From Marasmius tenuissimus (taxonomy: Eukaryota > Basidiomycota > Agaricomycetes > Agaricales > Marasmiaceae): 64,000 nucleotides of DNA. Location of the stretch: positions 3,100,001-3,164,000 of the forward strand of contig JAQOTA010000060.1 of the NCBI GenBank assembly GCA_029532415.1. The letters run 5' to 3'. Positions within the stretch are counted from its first letter, which is position 1; the number at the start of each line of letters is the position of its first letter. The notes beneath the pieces were generated by a model that saw only the letters and a list, made by a program, of their open reading frames with translations, searched no databases and was not told where the DNA came from. Shown one piece after another: positions 1 to 11,075 of the stretch. A program made the translations under genes and the position numbers.

Positions 1-4
1 CGAC

Positions 5-1132
5 ATGATTGCGCGAAAATACGTCCCATATCAGAATATTCCTGCGCCCGGTAAAACTGACCAGGAGATCAGGAAGCTAGGGCTGCGTCTCTTCCCATGG
101 AGCCCCCACAGCTACCAGCTTGCAATGGTGGTATACGACTGGACCACCGCGGATTTCGCACGCATGGTGTTTCTGAAAGTCTTCGAGTACACCTCTATCG
201 ATCAGACCCCGCCCCCACTCGATCTGCGGTCTCTCGCACAGATGATCTGGCAATCGAATTGGGGGACCTATGTACCCGGCGACCTCGACTACATGAACTC
301 TTTCATGATGAAGCCAGCGGAAACACAGTTGGAGGTTGAGAACCAACTCATGGAAGTTCAGTCAGAGCTTCACAAGTTCAGTGACGTCGAGAACCGCCTC
401 CTCGCCGCAGCAGCCCAATCACTTCCCCGTACCTGCATCCTTGCGAAGCCATACCTCTTTAGTGGTCAGGTCGATATTCAACAGATGGGCATGTCCCGAT
501 TTGGGATTGAGATGCTCGAGTTTCCGGGAAACAAAGGTCCCGTTGGAAACACCCTCGAAGTTGCCTTTGTTGCCGCTGAAAGGAGCTTCCTCAAGCCAGA
601 CTCGATCATCACTACCAAGATGGTATGGGCGTTTACCGATACCGAGGAAGACGCGTTGCACTATGCGAATGGGATACTTCTCGTAGTGGAACCGCCTGCC
701 GATTCGTTCGTCTGGGATACTGTGGCGTATGTGACGGAGCTGTCAGATAACGACAAGAAGATAGAGTACATCTTCCCTCCCGGGTCGTCTTTCAGGGTTC
801 GCTCGATTGATCACAGTGAGAGTGTGCTGGTCATTCGGTTGCAAACCTTGTCGAATACTTCGGGGCGCCTAGCGGAGGATATAGTCTCGATTCCAGAAGA
901 GGGGGCGGCCAAGAAGGCTGCACTGCGTGGGGCCATTGCGGCTGCAGAGGATGCACACCGTGCTGGTAACGTCGACGAGTTCAACTCCAGCCTCAACCAG
1001 TCGATCAGGCTGGTGACACCGGCACTTGATCAAATCCCTCGTGGCGAGTCTCCGGAGATGAATCACGTCGAGGCTAACTGCACAGGTGGGAGATGGTGCC
1101 GCTGTGTGGCTGTCGAAGAGGGGAGAAATTAG
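5..1132 (+). CDS. ADP-ribosyltransferase-like fold protein (5' end may lie outside window)
   Basis: Single open frame of 375 codons from an ATG at base 5; it may continue upstream of the window. Residues about 190-285 have the layout of a mono-ADP-ribosyltransferase domain: a Thr/Ser-containing strand, a central hydrophobic strand (NGILLVVEPP), and then a strand followed by FPPGSSFRVRSID, which resembles the 'ExE-V-L-x-PPG-x-x-F-x-V' ending of arginine-specific transferases. The first Glu of the usual E-x-E pair reads Lys here (KIE), so activity on that model is doubtful. The C-terminal quarter is Ala/Glu-rich and probably helical. No signal peptide or membrane segment is visible. The family assignment is inference from motif shape only; it could be an unrelated fungal protein. 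Confidence 0.5.
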   Translation: MIARKYVPYQNIPAPGKTDQEIRKLGLRLFPWSPHSYQLAMVVYDWTTADFARMVFLKVFEYTSIDQTPPPLDLRSLAQMIWQSNWGTYVPGDLDYMNSFMMKPAETQLEVENQLMEVQSELHKFSDVENRLLAAAAQSLPRTCILAKPYLFSGQVDIQQMGMSRFGIEMLEFPGNKGPVGNTLEVAFVAAERSFLKPDSIITTKMVWAFTDTEEDALHYANGILLVVEPPADSFVWDTVAYVTELSDNDKKIEYIFPPGSSFRVRSIDHSESVLVIRLQTLSNTSGRLAEDIVSIPEEGAAKKAALRGAIAAAEDAHRAGNVDEFNSSLNQSIRLVTPALDQIPRGESPEMNHVEANCTGGRWCRCVAVEEGRN

Positions 1133-2604
1133 TTGTTTCCGTTTGATGTTTTGAATTGTGCTTTAGCTTTGAGGAAAAATCCCCACCAAAATTGATGACT
1201 CCCAATGTACGTGCCTTGTATGTGAATGCGATATGATGTTGTAGTCGAAAATCATAAAATCGAAGTTTGTTTGTTTGCCGTATTGCAATGGTAGAATCTT
1301 GAGTTAGATTAGCGCCGAGCTTTGCCTGACGGACGGTCCCTTGGGTTCCTCGATATTTCCAACTTGGTGAGTCAGCCAACTCTGACGGTGGGCCCGAAAA
1401 TCTCGCTGAAAACTAGGTGAAATCAGCGGCACCGAAGATAACGAAGCTCAGGGAGCTTGGAGAACATCCGTAACAGGTATATCGAGCGATCGTGCACATT
1501 GAGACGACAGAGCGAGAGCCCGAAAAACGCCGTATGAAAGGAGTATTGGGTGGGGAACAGAGCTCGGACCCGAATTACATAGCATTGAGGGAATAAGAAC
1601 TTGAAGGCCTGAAGGCTGACTCAGCTTGCGAAACATCGAGTTACTAATATTCCCAGAAAAACAGGATTTTACTCGAGTCGGATTCGCACCGGATTGGGCT
1701 ACATAGCAGCCACACTATATGATGGAGAAAACAAGAGCATGATGAAGACCATGAGAAAAGGACAACTTCCGGACCGGAAAAGCGAACGCGTAACGCGTAA
1801 CCGGTTAACCACCCGCAGTGCGCGCCGTCACGCGTCCATCTACTCAATCTTGTTGAAGGTAAAAATCTTTTCTGTAGTCTCCCGCGAGTCTACGCTGACC
1901 GAAACTTGAGTGAATCTTGAACAGCCGAAGTACTCAAGCTCGAAGACCGAATCAGTTTGGCTTTGAGCCTGATCATACAACATCCGCCTCGAGTCGAGTC
2001 CGAGTACCAACTCTTTGAGCGATACCGCAACGATACCGTGTACGTGCTGCTGCGCCAGCACCATCTTGCCTACCCTCGCCAGATCACGCTGATATCAGGC
2101 GCCTGCAACTCCAGACTGACCGGCGCCCCCACTTAACCGAAGGATCGAGCCAAAGTACTACTATATTCATATCTGCAGAGCCGAACTTATATGCTTGATT
2201 TCCGGAATTCAAGCTCAAGTCTCAAAGTCCCAACTGCCAGCAAAGTAAACAACAGCTCACAGTGACTCTAAGCTTCAACGCTTTGATTTCGACCGTCTTC
2301 TAAACGCCTGCGTCTAAATTCCCGTTTTCCTCATGATCTCTCCTCAACTCAGCACACGCGTCTGCTAATCGTAACATGAACGGGGTCAAATATTATACAC
2401 TCGTTTTTACAAGTCTGCTTTCGTTAAGATATAATTGGCACTCTCCGTTCTAATCGACGTGTAGTGTACTGGACGTGGTCCATCCGACTCGGAGATGGGG
2501 GACTTTGAAGTGGCGATGTGAGAAATTACAACATGTGCCATATCACCAGTTTCGAGGTCTCTGGCGACGAGAAGTCCTTGTAGAGAGAAAGTAATCAAAC
2601 CTCT
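1133..2604. other. Intergenic stretch without recognisable genes
   Basis: Only short unconvincing frames on both strands. No tRNA-like or repeat structure was noticed. Confidence 0.5.
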
Positions 2605-4884
2605 TCATCCTGTCCATCCAGGGAATCCCTTCTGGGATTCGCGGAGGAGGCAGTGGAATAGCGTCGACGGAGTCGTTCCACCTAAGATGAGGATCCCCTA
2701 CTCAAAAGAAAGCCTCCTGTTCAGTCATCACAAGAAAACGAGTATATAGCGAGACGTACCTGATGCGATAACCTTACGTTCAACCTCTTCGCAAGGCTCC
2801 GATCCACAATTGTTCAAGGGTAGGTAATCCTTCACCGCCGCGTATTGTCCATTCCTCCAGTAAGTTCCTATCCAGGCGTCCAGCTGCAACTTAGGGAATC
2901 CGTACTTGCGCTGAATCCTGTGAATCGGGAGCTGAGAGCTTCCATCACGGTCGATCGACCAATAAAAGAGGGGTAGTGTCGGTGGCCACTTCAAGCACGG
3001 TATGCCCTTCATCCACGCAGCTGTCAGAGGCGGGATGAAGAGATGAACAGTGTCAGAACTGAAGAACGTGGATTGATCCCGAGATATCCTCCCGTGAAGC
3101 ACGAAGCGAAGCTCCTCGAAAAATACTTCACAAGGTAACAGATTTGAGCAACCTTCAAGCGTGCCGTTGGCTGTGAGAACTCACCCAAACTACTTCCTGG
3201 ATTAGATGTGTCGGTCTGATAACCGGGCGATTGGCGCAAGAAAGCAAGTCGCAACTGCTCGGACGTCTCGAACGGGAGTTTTAGGCCGAAATGTATCTCC
3301 AATTCCCAGTCTCGTCCCTCAACATCGGGACTGAAGGTTAGTTTGAGGCGTGACTTTACTGAAGTGGGTAGCTGTGAGTACACCCGTGACCCTTGGAGCT
3401 TCGAGCAGTATAAACTCACTGGACGATGAATATTCGACCGTAACATCAGAGTTGTAGCTTTGGCAGTACCATTGGGGGATCGGGGTCAAAGGAAAATGCC
3501 CCAAGAGCTCGTCCTTGTCCAGGTCAATGACCGATCCGAATGTAAAGAGCCCATGCCGGGTGAACTCCTTGAGTGATTCGGGTGATTCAACTCGCCTTGC
3601 CTCGCCCAGGGAGGAAAGGGAATGCAAATAACCTTGAGACAAGGCTCGTTGTAGGTGGGTCACGACCTTCTCAGAAGTCAGGCTGGGACCTATATATGGA
3701 CAGAGGATGACCGAGCGTTGTGTAATAAAACAGTCAGGGCTGGTAGAGTCTTCACTGCCGTTAGAATGCTCCGGGGTGGGTGATGTCAAGTCGAACTGGA
3801 AGCAACCATTTCGAAGGTTGAAAAACCATCCCGTGGAATAAGGAAGTAGCTTTCGTTCAATCGTTCTTCAGAGGGAAGTACAGGACGGAGCGGATGCGAA
3901 ATGCCTCACCATGATGGACAATTTTTTCACCGCATTATCTCGACTTGCGGAGAAATACGCGGCTTGCTAGACCAATGGATCAGAAAAGATATGGATCTCG
4001 ATTAGGCGGGACCCACAAAGATATAATGGAGGTAGCTTGATATTATAGGGACGTCGTGAAACTGGTCTCTGATGTCGTCTCCATTGACGAGTTCTATGAT
4101 TTCCCAAAGTTTTTGTTGAATAACTGCTTGCGGAAGGAGTACAACCAGGCTTACCGTCATGATATATCAGACTCCGTAGGTTCGAGCAGCTCAACGCAAA
4201 GAGTTGAGGGAAATGGTTGGCGCGCTTGAGACTGAGATATACAAGTCGTTCCGTTCAGTAACTCGACGGCGACAAGACATCTGACAAGCACTAACCTTTC
4301 AGATGAAGAGAGGTCGTATGCTCGCCTCCATACCTGACACGGAGGAGGTTTGTATATCGTCCAAAGAGGGCAAAGAGTGGCAAGAGACTCACTGCGTTTT
4401 CGTTCGGCTGACCATTGACTCCTCCCTCACCCGTCGTATCGAAAGTGACGACAGTGAACTTCCGCGGCTCGAATCCAACGATCTCTGCCGTATGAACTTT
4501 CCTCGTTACACGAATAACAGCCCCTCGCTTTTCGAGACGCACTCGAAAAGGGTTCGTCGTTTTCAGCTTTGCCAGAAGCTCCGAGCGTTCTTTGAAATCG
4601 AAATTATCGGAGGCAACCTCCCGTAGCAAGACGAGATCTCCTTCAAGTACTGTTCTGAATCGATTCTATGGAATAACATGGGACTGTGAGGATGAGAAGG
4701 CAGGGTAGAGGTGAAAGCCACAGACCGCATCATTTCCCACCCCGCATCCATAAGCTCCCGACTCTTTCGCGTCTTGTTGTTGGCGTGGAGAACCGTAGTA
4801 GTTCTTCACGTTGACCACTTTCTTGGCTGCGACGAATGTTCCATTGTAAAATGTTGGGCTATCAGAGTTGGGAAAGAAAGACAT
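2605..4884 (-). CDS. Uncharacterised mushroom-lineage protein, 10 exons
   Basis: Joining ten exons gives one continuous frame of 582 codons (581 aa): 4884-4741, 4665-4393, 4333-4296, 4231-4155, 4126-4017, 3966-3910, 3849-3420, 3358-3185, 3125-2760 and 2681-2605. The introns are 28-78 nt with GT..AG ends; the 28-nt one could be 31 nt. The protein opens with a TFYNGTF-type segment, then LEGDLVLLREV, RKVHTAEIVGFEPRKFTVV, NHFPQLFALSCSN and YHD. Near the end are LFIPP, LFYWSIDRDGS, YGFPKL and WIGTYW. From memory, this ordered set of motifs marks a large, function-unknown family expanded in Agaricales. The RKFTVV...NHFPQLF...YHD part faintly recalls a degenerate kinase N-lobe, but no catalytic residues are evident. 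Exon 10 and the stop are the least certain. Confidence 0.7.
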
Positions 4885-6143
4885 GGGGGTGAGAGGGAGA
4901 AATGAGCATCGCAACAGACTTATATCAGCCTATCTAGCCTATTTGTATCGACCTATTGCGACATGTCAATATAGTTTTTATGTTGCGCAGCTGACGGTCG
5001 TTCCAGTACATGTGTCGAATTATATCAACTTCATCAGGAAGTTGAAGTGCATCAAGTGAGCACTGCAATGACTTCCAAATGGTCAGTCTGAGTTTAGCCT
5101 TGCCTTGAGCTGCATAATTGAGTCGGACTCTTCTGGTCTTGCTCGGGTTTATCGTAGTGGTTGCCTGCCCTGTTATTTCGTGAGGACGTGATGGTTTGGA
5201 TTAAGTTACTTAGACTGCCGGCCGGCAAAGCAGAGGACAGCGCTTCGCCGCCGTGCGACGCTTTGACACTAAACTTCTCCAATGTCCATATTGATCAGGA
5301 TTGTCGCCCGCGGTCCACTAGTCCATAAATACCAATAGTAACAACAAAGATCTCTCTACTCAAGCTTGATGAAGGGCTTTGAAGACCGTGATTGAAGCTA
5401 CTATCCGAGTCCGAGAGCTTGTACCTCGTACTCTTCGACCAGCTAAGCAAAAAGGTCTGAGCGTTATTCACAAACTGGGACTAGAATCATGCGGCTCCCT
5501 TGTGCTCTCTGTTCCAGTACCTTCTTGTTGCTCTTCCAAATTTAGAAACGCGATATCTACCAGCCTATTTCCCCGTGATTCCTGGTCAAGTGAAAATTGG
5601 GATCGGGATGGTCGAATCAGAACTCTTACCTCTTACCTCTCTTGGGGAGACAGGATCAACCTCGGACCATCAGCGCAGTACAAGTAGCGACCGTTCCCCA
5701 CTGCAGCTGTGCTGGCCTTCCGAGCGAGCTTCTGGTTCTCACTCGAATAACGATGCCGACAATGTATCTTGCTAAGCCTCCCCCTTCTGTTTGACCTCAC
5801 GCCCTCGCTGAGCGTCTCTGGTGCCTCATAGGTTGGCTACGGTTATTCCTAGCGACTTCAGCTACTCAGGAAGTATAGACTTCCTCCTCGATATGACGAT
5901 GCTTTTCTAAGTTGTAGGTTGTAGTGTGAAGAGGGAGAGTGAAGCCTCTCATCGGGGTGAAACTAGTCTCCCTGGATGATAACTACATCGGCTAAGTTCC
6001 GCGAAGAGTACGAGAAAGGGAAGGAGCAATGAATTTCGAGTCGTCGAGTCCTCGTACGGTTTCTCTCCTTCTCTGCCCTGCCGTTAATTTGACGAGAAAG
6101 TGAAATAGCGCCTTTGCGACAATCATACACATGGCTCGCGACC
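4885..6143. other. Intergenic stretch without confident genes
   Basis: Short frames only. The right part may contain decayed downstream exons of the gene fragment at 6144-6503. Confidence 0.4.
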
Positions 6144-6503
6144 TTACCCCACAGTTCCCCGTCCAAACGCGGGGTTGTAGATCCGTAGGACATGATTAGA
6201 GATCCCAATCAAACCTCCCCCTCGATCTTCTCGGAACTGATGAACTTGGTGGACAGCATGAAGAAGATCCGTGGGGATATTTTTACTTTCGGGCACCGAG
6301 AGTAGTTCATCGATCGCCTCAGCACTCGCAGGAGGATGCGTTGGGAAGTCGAGCAAAGTCTTTAATGCTTAAAAACTGAATATAGTAACCAGTACCTCTC
6401 CGGTCAGATATCGATTATCGATGTACAGCAAAAATGATTCACTCAGATCCTTGAGTAATTGCGGGACTGTGCTGTGCTGTTATGAATGGTTGATTTGGTA
6501 TTG
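6144..6503 (-). pseudogene. Possible gene fragment of unknown family
   Basis: Two minus-strand blocks, about 6477-6401 and 6363-6144, read as protein when joined across a GT..AG intron. The first runs through PQLLKDLSESFLLYIDNRYL; the second through SAEAIDELLSVPESKNIP and VHQFREDRGGGLIG. No start codon is evident upstream, where the DNA is AT-rich, and the downstream frame decays. This suggests a truncated gene or an unresolved small gene. Confidence 0.25.
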
Positions 6504-6632
6504 AAGATTGTACAATTATCCCGATTTATATACTAAATACAGTATTCCCTTTGCAATAAGTGATGATGCGAGAACTGGCATGGTCGTGAGGGGTATTGCA
6601 ATGGCTCAGGCGCTAACATTGGTCGGTGGAGT

Positions 6633-7007
6633 TTAGTGCTTGGTTTCACCGAGGCCGACAGCGTCCTTGGCCTTGTCGAGCATGGATTTCTGCGAAGAGA
6701 AGAGATTTAGTGCACTCTCCGGGTTCGAAGGTCTGAAGCTCGACTCACATCACTCTCGTTAGAGTTGCCGCTCAAGCTGTCGCTGACCTTCTGGCCAGTG
6801 GACTTCTCGCTCTGGGGCTGGAGGGTGGATGCAGCACTGTCGCCGTGTCCCTTGAGCTTGTCTCCAAAGTGCTCAGTGGTGGACTTCTGGGAGTCGGGCT
6901 GTTCATTGCTCGTTAGATCGTTGTGATCGGTCGACGATAAGAAGAGTATGAACCTTGATGGCAGCCTCAGCCTTGTCAGTGAAAGATTGACGGCCGTGGT
7001 CGGACAT
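6633..7007 (-). CDS. Hsp9/Hsp12-family small stress protein
   Basis: Three exons (7007-6954, 6898-6749, 6689-6633) encode 86 aa. The protein begins MSDHGRQSFTDKAEAAIK, then PDSQKSTTEH, and ends LDKAKDAVGLGETKH. The MSD-x-GRQ-x-F-x-D-K-A...PDSQKS start is the signature of yeast Hsp12, an intrinsically disordered, membrane-associated stress protein. It lacks Cys and Trp and is rich in K/D/S/Q, as expected. The introns (55 and 59 nt) sit at the same codons as in the plus-strand paralogue at 7666-8039, and the two genes are divergent. A TATA-like box (tatataaa on the minus strand) lies about 85 bp upstream of the ATG. Stress induction is inferred from the family. Confidence 0.9.
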
Positions 7008-7087
7008 GATGATTGAGATGAGAGAGTTGTTGTAAGTTGAGAAAAGTGATTGAGTGGGTGAGTTGAGTGAAGAAATGGCGAGCTAGT

Positions 7088-7100
7088 GGTCCTCTTTATA
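7088..7100 (-). promoter_or_regulatory. TATA-like box of the minus-strand Hsp12-like gene
   Basis: Minus-strand tatataaag lies about 85 bp upstream of the ATG at 7007, a normal distance for a fungal core promoter. Confidence 0.5.
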
Positions 7101-7352
7101 TACCCTCCCGGAACATACTCATCCAGATAATTAGACAATAATTGGAGTCACCGTTACCACGTAGGATGGCAGGACGCGACGCGACTTGAATATGACGTCA
7201 CTCAGCACTTGCATGAGGCTCTGAGGTCCGTCGCCCCGTGACTCAGAGTCCCTCAATCGCCCTCGATCCGAACCCGATCACCGCATGGCCTGTGAACGCC
7301 TTCAAAGTTCACCCTCACAAGTTCCGGTTCGAGAGACAGATTCCCTCATGTT

Positions 7353-7357
7353 CCCCT
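7353..7357 (+). promoter_or_regulatory. CCCCT stress-response-like element
   Basis: A CCCCT pentamer, the core of the yeast STRE bound by Msn2/4-type factors, lies in the middle of the 658-bp divergent promoter of the two Hsp12-like genes. A single pentamer can occur by chance, so the role is inference. Confidence 0.25.
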
Positions 7358-7576
7358 ATCTATATCCCTCAGCATACGGACCATACGTTCAGGTCCCAGT
7401 ACAATACAGTAACCCTATCCAATAGAGACATATAGAGACATGAACATGGTGGCGATGTCAACAACGCGTCATTCTTCTGGTATACCTGTAACTGCGCGTC
7501 AAGTAGGGCCGTCATCCATACGTCACCGCTTTCGACTTTGCTTTGGACTTGGTGGCTTGGAAAGGCTGGTAAAAGG

Positions 7577-7583
7577 TATAAAA
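7577..7583 (+). promoter_or_regulatory. TATA box of the plus-strand Hsp12-like gene
   Basis: TATAAAA lies about 85 bp upstream of the ATG at 7666, mirroring the spacing in the opposite gene. Confidence 0.55.
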
Positions 7584-7665
7584 AGGTCCAATAACTCGAT
7601 GGGTTTCTGTACAAACTCATCCACTTTTACCCACTCAACTTACAACAACTCTCACAACAATCATC

Positions 7666-8039
7666 ATGTCCGACACTGGCCGTCAATCTTTCACCGACAA
7701 GGCTGAGGCTGCCATCAAGGTCAGTATCGTCTTTATCTTCAACCGATTGTTATCGATCTAATCATCGTCGTCCCCCAGCCCGACTCCCAGAAATCCACTA
7801 CCGAGCACCTCGGTGACAAATTCAAGGGTACCGGCGACAGCGCTGCATCCAGCTTGCAACCCCAGAGCGAGAAGTCCTCAGGACAGAAGCTCGGCGATAC
7901 CTTCTCCAGCAACTCTAACCAGAACGACGTGAGTAGCTCTCTGTGTTCCCCGACGTCAACAGTTTGACTGACGTGACTGCTACAGCAATCCATGCTTGAC
8001 AAGGCAAAGGATGCTGTCGGTCTTGGCGAGAGGAAGTAA
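7666..8039 (+). CDS. Hsp9/Hsp12-family small stress protein, paralogue
   Basis: Three exons (7666-7719, 7779-7928, 7986-8039) encode 85 aa. The first exon ends with the same TDKAEAAIK as the paralogue at 6633-7007, and the second starts PDSQKSTTEHLGDKFKG. The C-terminus is LDKAKDAVGLGERK. Exon 1 and exon 2 lengths (54 and 150 nt) are identical in the two genes, so they are a recent or strongly conserved inverted duplication. The product should be a soluble, unstructured protein that folds on membranes under heat, osmotic or stationary-phase stress, by analogy to yeast Hsp12. TATAAAA precedes the ATG by about 85 bp. Confidence 0.9.
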
Positions 8040-9078
8040 ACTTCCTAGCTGATCACCATCACGACGACGACGACCTGCAGTCTTTACTGAATCAATTATT
8101 GCAACAACAAATTGATGTATTTTATCATATGTACTGTACAAGTAAACACACACGGTTAAGATCATGAATTTTCAAAGACTTCTAGCGTGATGATTTACTG
8201 AGAGAATCGAAGGAAGGACAGCAATCACAAGTTCCGACGCTGGATCCTGGCGGCCTTCCTGAACCTGGGCCAGGAAGAAAACTCTGGTCAGCAGTGCTTC
8301 CCCGTACGGGCGGCATATGGATTTGGAGTCTTGGACCCACCACGCGTGTGAATGATTTACAGAGGTACAGCAAAGTTCCAACAAAGTCCTGTGAGCCTCG
8401 TTCCAAGGATCGAGCGCTGAGGTCCAGGAATCTTCAGTTGTGGCGCATCAAAGATCGGCATACGCCCTATAAATTGCTGGCCGCACTTTGCCCGCTGACC
8501 GTCCCACGAGGTTCTCCATCTCAAAACGTCGCCCTTCGCGTCCTTACATTTTTGTTGCTCAAATTTCACCAGTGAGCCGTAAAAAACGACCCATATACTT
8601 CTTCTCGATAAGTCGTTGCAACAGCAAGCAACAGCAATGCCCCAAATCATTCCAGGTACGGTCGTCAAGAATCGACTCATGGGTCCATACATCATTCCAA
8701 TCAAGTATCAAAGTTTCTTCTTCAAGATCTAGGCTTACATACAAGTGGCATCGATTCCCTAGTAGGGAACTCACAAGCGCTAGAGAAGGAAGGCCAAATC
8801 GACGCAAACTTTTCATCTCCGAGCGGAGTCCCCCATCCTTACCGCAAACTGAGAGTCTGAGACTCTTTTTTCATCTCGTACTTGAACCAAGTCCTCGTCG
8901 AGTGGTGCGTGCTTGTTCAAGGATTTTTATACCTTTTTTTCGCGTTACTTATCACTTCGGATAGATCTCATCAAACTTTACGGGTTGGCCAGCTCTTTTG
9001 GACCACTTCAAGCCTAACGAACGCGTTTTTCTCCTTTTCTTCTACCGTCGACCCTGAACGTCGACATTTTTACCGACC
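8040..9078. other. Intergenic region; pyrimidine-rich promoter of the DUF6699 gene
   Basis: No confident gene. Minus-strand frames at 8357-8816 look faintly protein-like but do not splice cleanly. About 8800-9070 is rich in T/C runs, as often seen upstream of basidiomycete start codons. Confidence 0.4.
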
Positions 9079-10152
9079 ATGTTCTACACAAACAACCAAA
9101 ACCAGTCTCGTTCCGTCCCGCAGAGCAACGGGCATCGACCAAGGGTACGGACAACAAGCCTTTCGAACGGTTCGTTTCGTTGCCCACCATGTCCGCCGAA
9201 CTCTGAACAGTCCTCAGCATCGAGCGATCGGTCTTGTCTCGATAAGAAGAAAAAGCGACCCGTCGCGACGGACGATTCAGTTTTTGTATATCGCAAAGAG
9301 GCAACGATGAGCGCACCTCTGCGTCCTGTGACCCATACGGACCCTACGGTGTTTTCATACCCGCGAGATGCGCAAATGCAAAAGGTACCGACTCCCACCT
9401 TCCCTTTCAACCACGGACCGGCTCCGACAATCCCTTTGGATACGACTTCTTCTTCTCGTCTAACAACGGTTGGGTACCCGTACTCGCACTATGGGTCGAT
9501 GTATGTTGGTCCAGCGACGGGTCCAACTTTCGCGCCACAGTTTGCCACTTCGTCGAACCAGAGCTTGAGACGTCCCGCACGACATACAGTCCGTTTCAAC
9601 ACAGACGTCCAGGTCATAGACTTGCGTCCTGATTTTGGGAACGAGACTCTGATGACGCCTACGCATCCCCTAAAACCCCACCGACTTCTCCTGTACAAGG
9701 ACGCCGCGCACCTCCCAATGAAAGTAGACCTACGTTACCCCCACCGTCACATTCGCCCACCAGTGAGTGCGACGGAGCTCGACGCGCCTGCGGTTCAAGG
9801 ACCCGTCCTCGTCCAATCGATGCGGTTGTTCCATCCCCACTTGCCTTGGTACGTTGACGTCTTCTCCTACAATGGGATTACGGTCAAAGACGTGATATCG
9901 GCTCTCATACGCGAGATGCGACGACCGGTTTCGCGAGAGGTGCTTTCGGATCCTGTTTTGATGTTTTCGGGTGAAGATAAGACCGATATCTTGACTGCGA
10001 AGGAGAGGAGGATTGGGGCGGTTGGGGACGAGGACATACATACGCCTTTGAGGAGGGTGGATTTTTTGCGGGAGCATACTTCGTTCCATGGGCTGGAAAT
10101 GATGGAGAATGGGTTGTGGAGGATGTGCACGTCGAAGCCGACTCGGGCATAG
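9079..10152 (+). CDS. DUF6699-domain protein
   Basis: Intronless frame of 357 aa. The first half is low-complexity (Ser/Thr/Pro-rich). From about residue 165 it follows the DUF6699 pattern that I recall from Agaricomycete proteins: HTVRFNTDVQVIDLRP, later LPMKVDLRYP, LFHPHLPWYVDV, GITVKDVISALIREMRRPVS, then RRVDFLREHTSFHGLEM and a final short strand. The domain's function is unknown. The start is the first ATG of the frame and follows a pyrimidine-rich leader. A Lys/Arg-rich patch at residues 53-60 could be a nuclear targeting signal, which is inference. Confidence 0.75.
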   Translation: MFYTNNQNQSRSVPQSNGHRPRVRTTSLSNGSFRCPPCPPNSEQSSASSDRSCLDKKKKRPVATDDSVFVYRKEATMSAPLRPVTHTDPTVFSYPRDAQMQKVPTPTFPFNHGPAPTIPLDTTSSSRLTTVGYPYSHYGSMYVGPATGPTFAPQFATSSNQSLRRPARHTVRFNTDVQVIDLRPDFGNETLMTPTHPLKPHRLLLYKDAAHLPMKVDLRYPHRHIRPPVSATELDAPAVQGPVLVQSMRLFHPHLPWYVDVFSYNGITVKDVISALIREMRRPVSREVLSDPVLMFSGEDKTDILTAKERRIGAVGDEDIHTPLRRVDFLREHTSFHGLEMMENGLWRMCTSKPTRA

Positions 10153-10500
10153 TGAAGGGGGGCAAGGATATCCGATATCAGCTATGTTTTCTTTTTTATT
10201 CCTTTTTTATTGTGTGCCTCATGCCGTGTATGAATTCGAAGTATCTTACTGGACCTCCGAGTCCTTTGTGATAGTACCCATACCTAATTTTCTTGTAGAA
10301 CCGTTGTCGTGTAGTCATAGTGCGAGTACATCGTGTACTCTTTTCTTGTCTAACTACACGTAGTCGTAAAAAGTAGTATGTACATAGTAAATCCATATAT
10401 GCGTTCGAAACTCTATCGTACACCCACCCCTGCATGTCATCGTATACACATCACAAAACCCGAGATCCCCAAAGCCATATACACAGAGTCCAAGTTCAAC
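10153..10500. other. Convergent 3' intergenic region
   Basis: AT-richer spacer between two converging genes. No gene was seen. Confidence 0.4.
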
Positions 10501-11075
10501 TCACAGCCTAAACACCCCATTCTTATCCATCTTCGCAACCATATCATCCATCACCAGCCCCAAACCCGTATGCACACCGAACAAACACCCAGCCAACGTG
10601 AACGGTATTCGAACTTGCGTTATCCGTGCCTTCTTCTTGTCCGTATTCGTACACCGAACGACGAGACATGTCCGGTCTCTCACAGACCGTTCGTCCAACA
10701 CGACGCTGATAGATCGCGAACAGGACTCGGCGGGGAGTGTGCAAGTGGCGGTGTATGAAGCGATCGAAGAGGTGGAGGCTCCGACGAAATCAGATTGGAT
10801 AGTTCGGTCGGATCGAAGCCGGCCTTCCGACTCTGAGGTGAGGGACACCGGAATGTGGGGGTCCCGTTTTTCGATGAGCAGGAATTCGGGGGCGGGGGTG
10901 ATGTATGGGTCGGAGGCAGAGTCTAGGATGAGGTCGTTTATGATCTGGATAAGATACCCAAAGGGCCAAGTCAGCCAGCGGTCGGGTCCGAGTGCGAAAA
11001 ATAATTGATGATACGTACTCGAGTCGGAACGATGGCGGTGCAGTAGAGAGGGAATAGGTTGTATGGGAGTCCCAT
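10501..11075 (-). CDS. Small hypothetical protein, two exons
   Basis: Exons 11075-11019 and 10944-10501, separated by a 74-nt intron, give 166 aa. The protein starts MGLPYNLFPLYCTAIVPTR and continues IINDLILDSASDPYITPAPE. A Ser/Thr-rich middle with two Cys follows, and the end is VMDDMVAKMDKNGVFRL. The spliced frame removes the disagreement between the two unspliced frames, which supports the gene. I do not recognise the family. The alternation of short strands suggests a compact soluble domain. There is no signal peptide. Confidence 0.5.

Noticed and set aside
8357..8816. Minus-strand frames that look faintly protein-like (115 and 85 aa)
   Set aside because: Joining them at the available GT..AG sites breaks the frame, and they overlap the pyrimidine-rich promoter of the DUF6699 gene.
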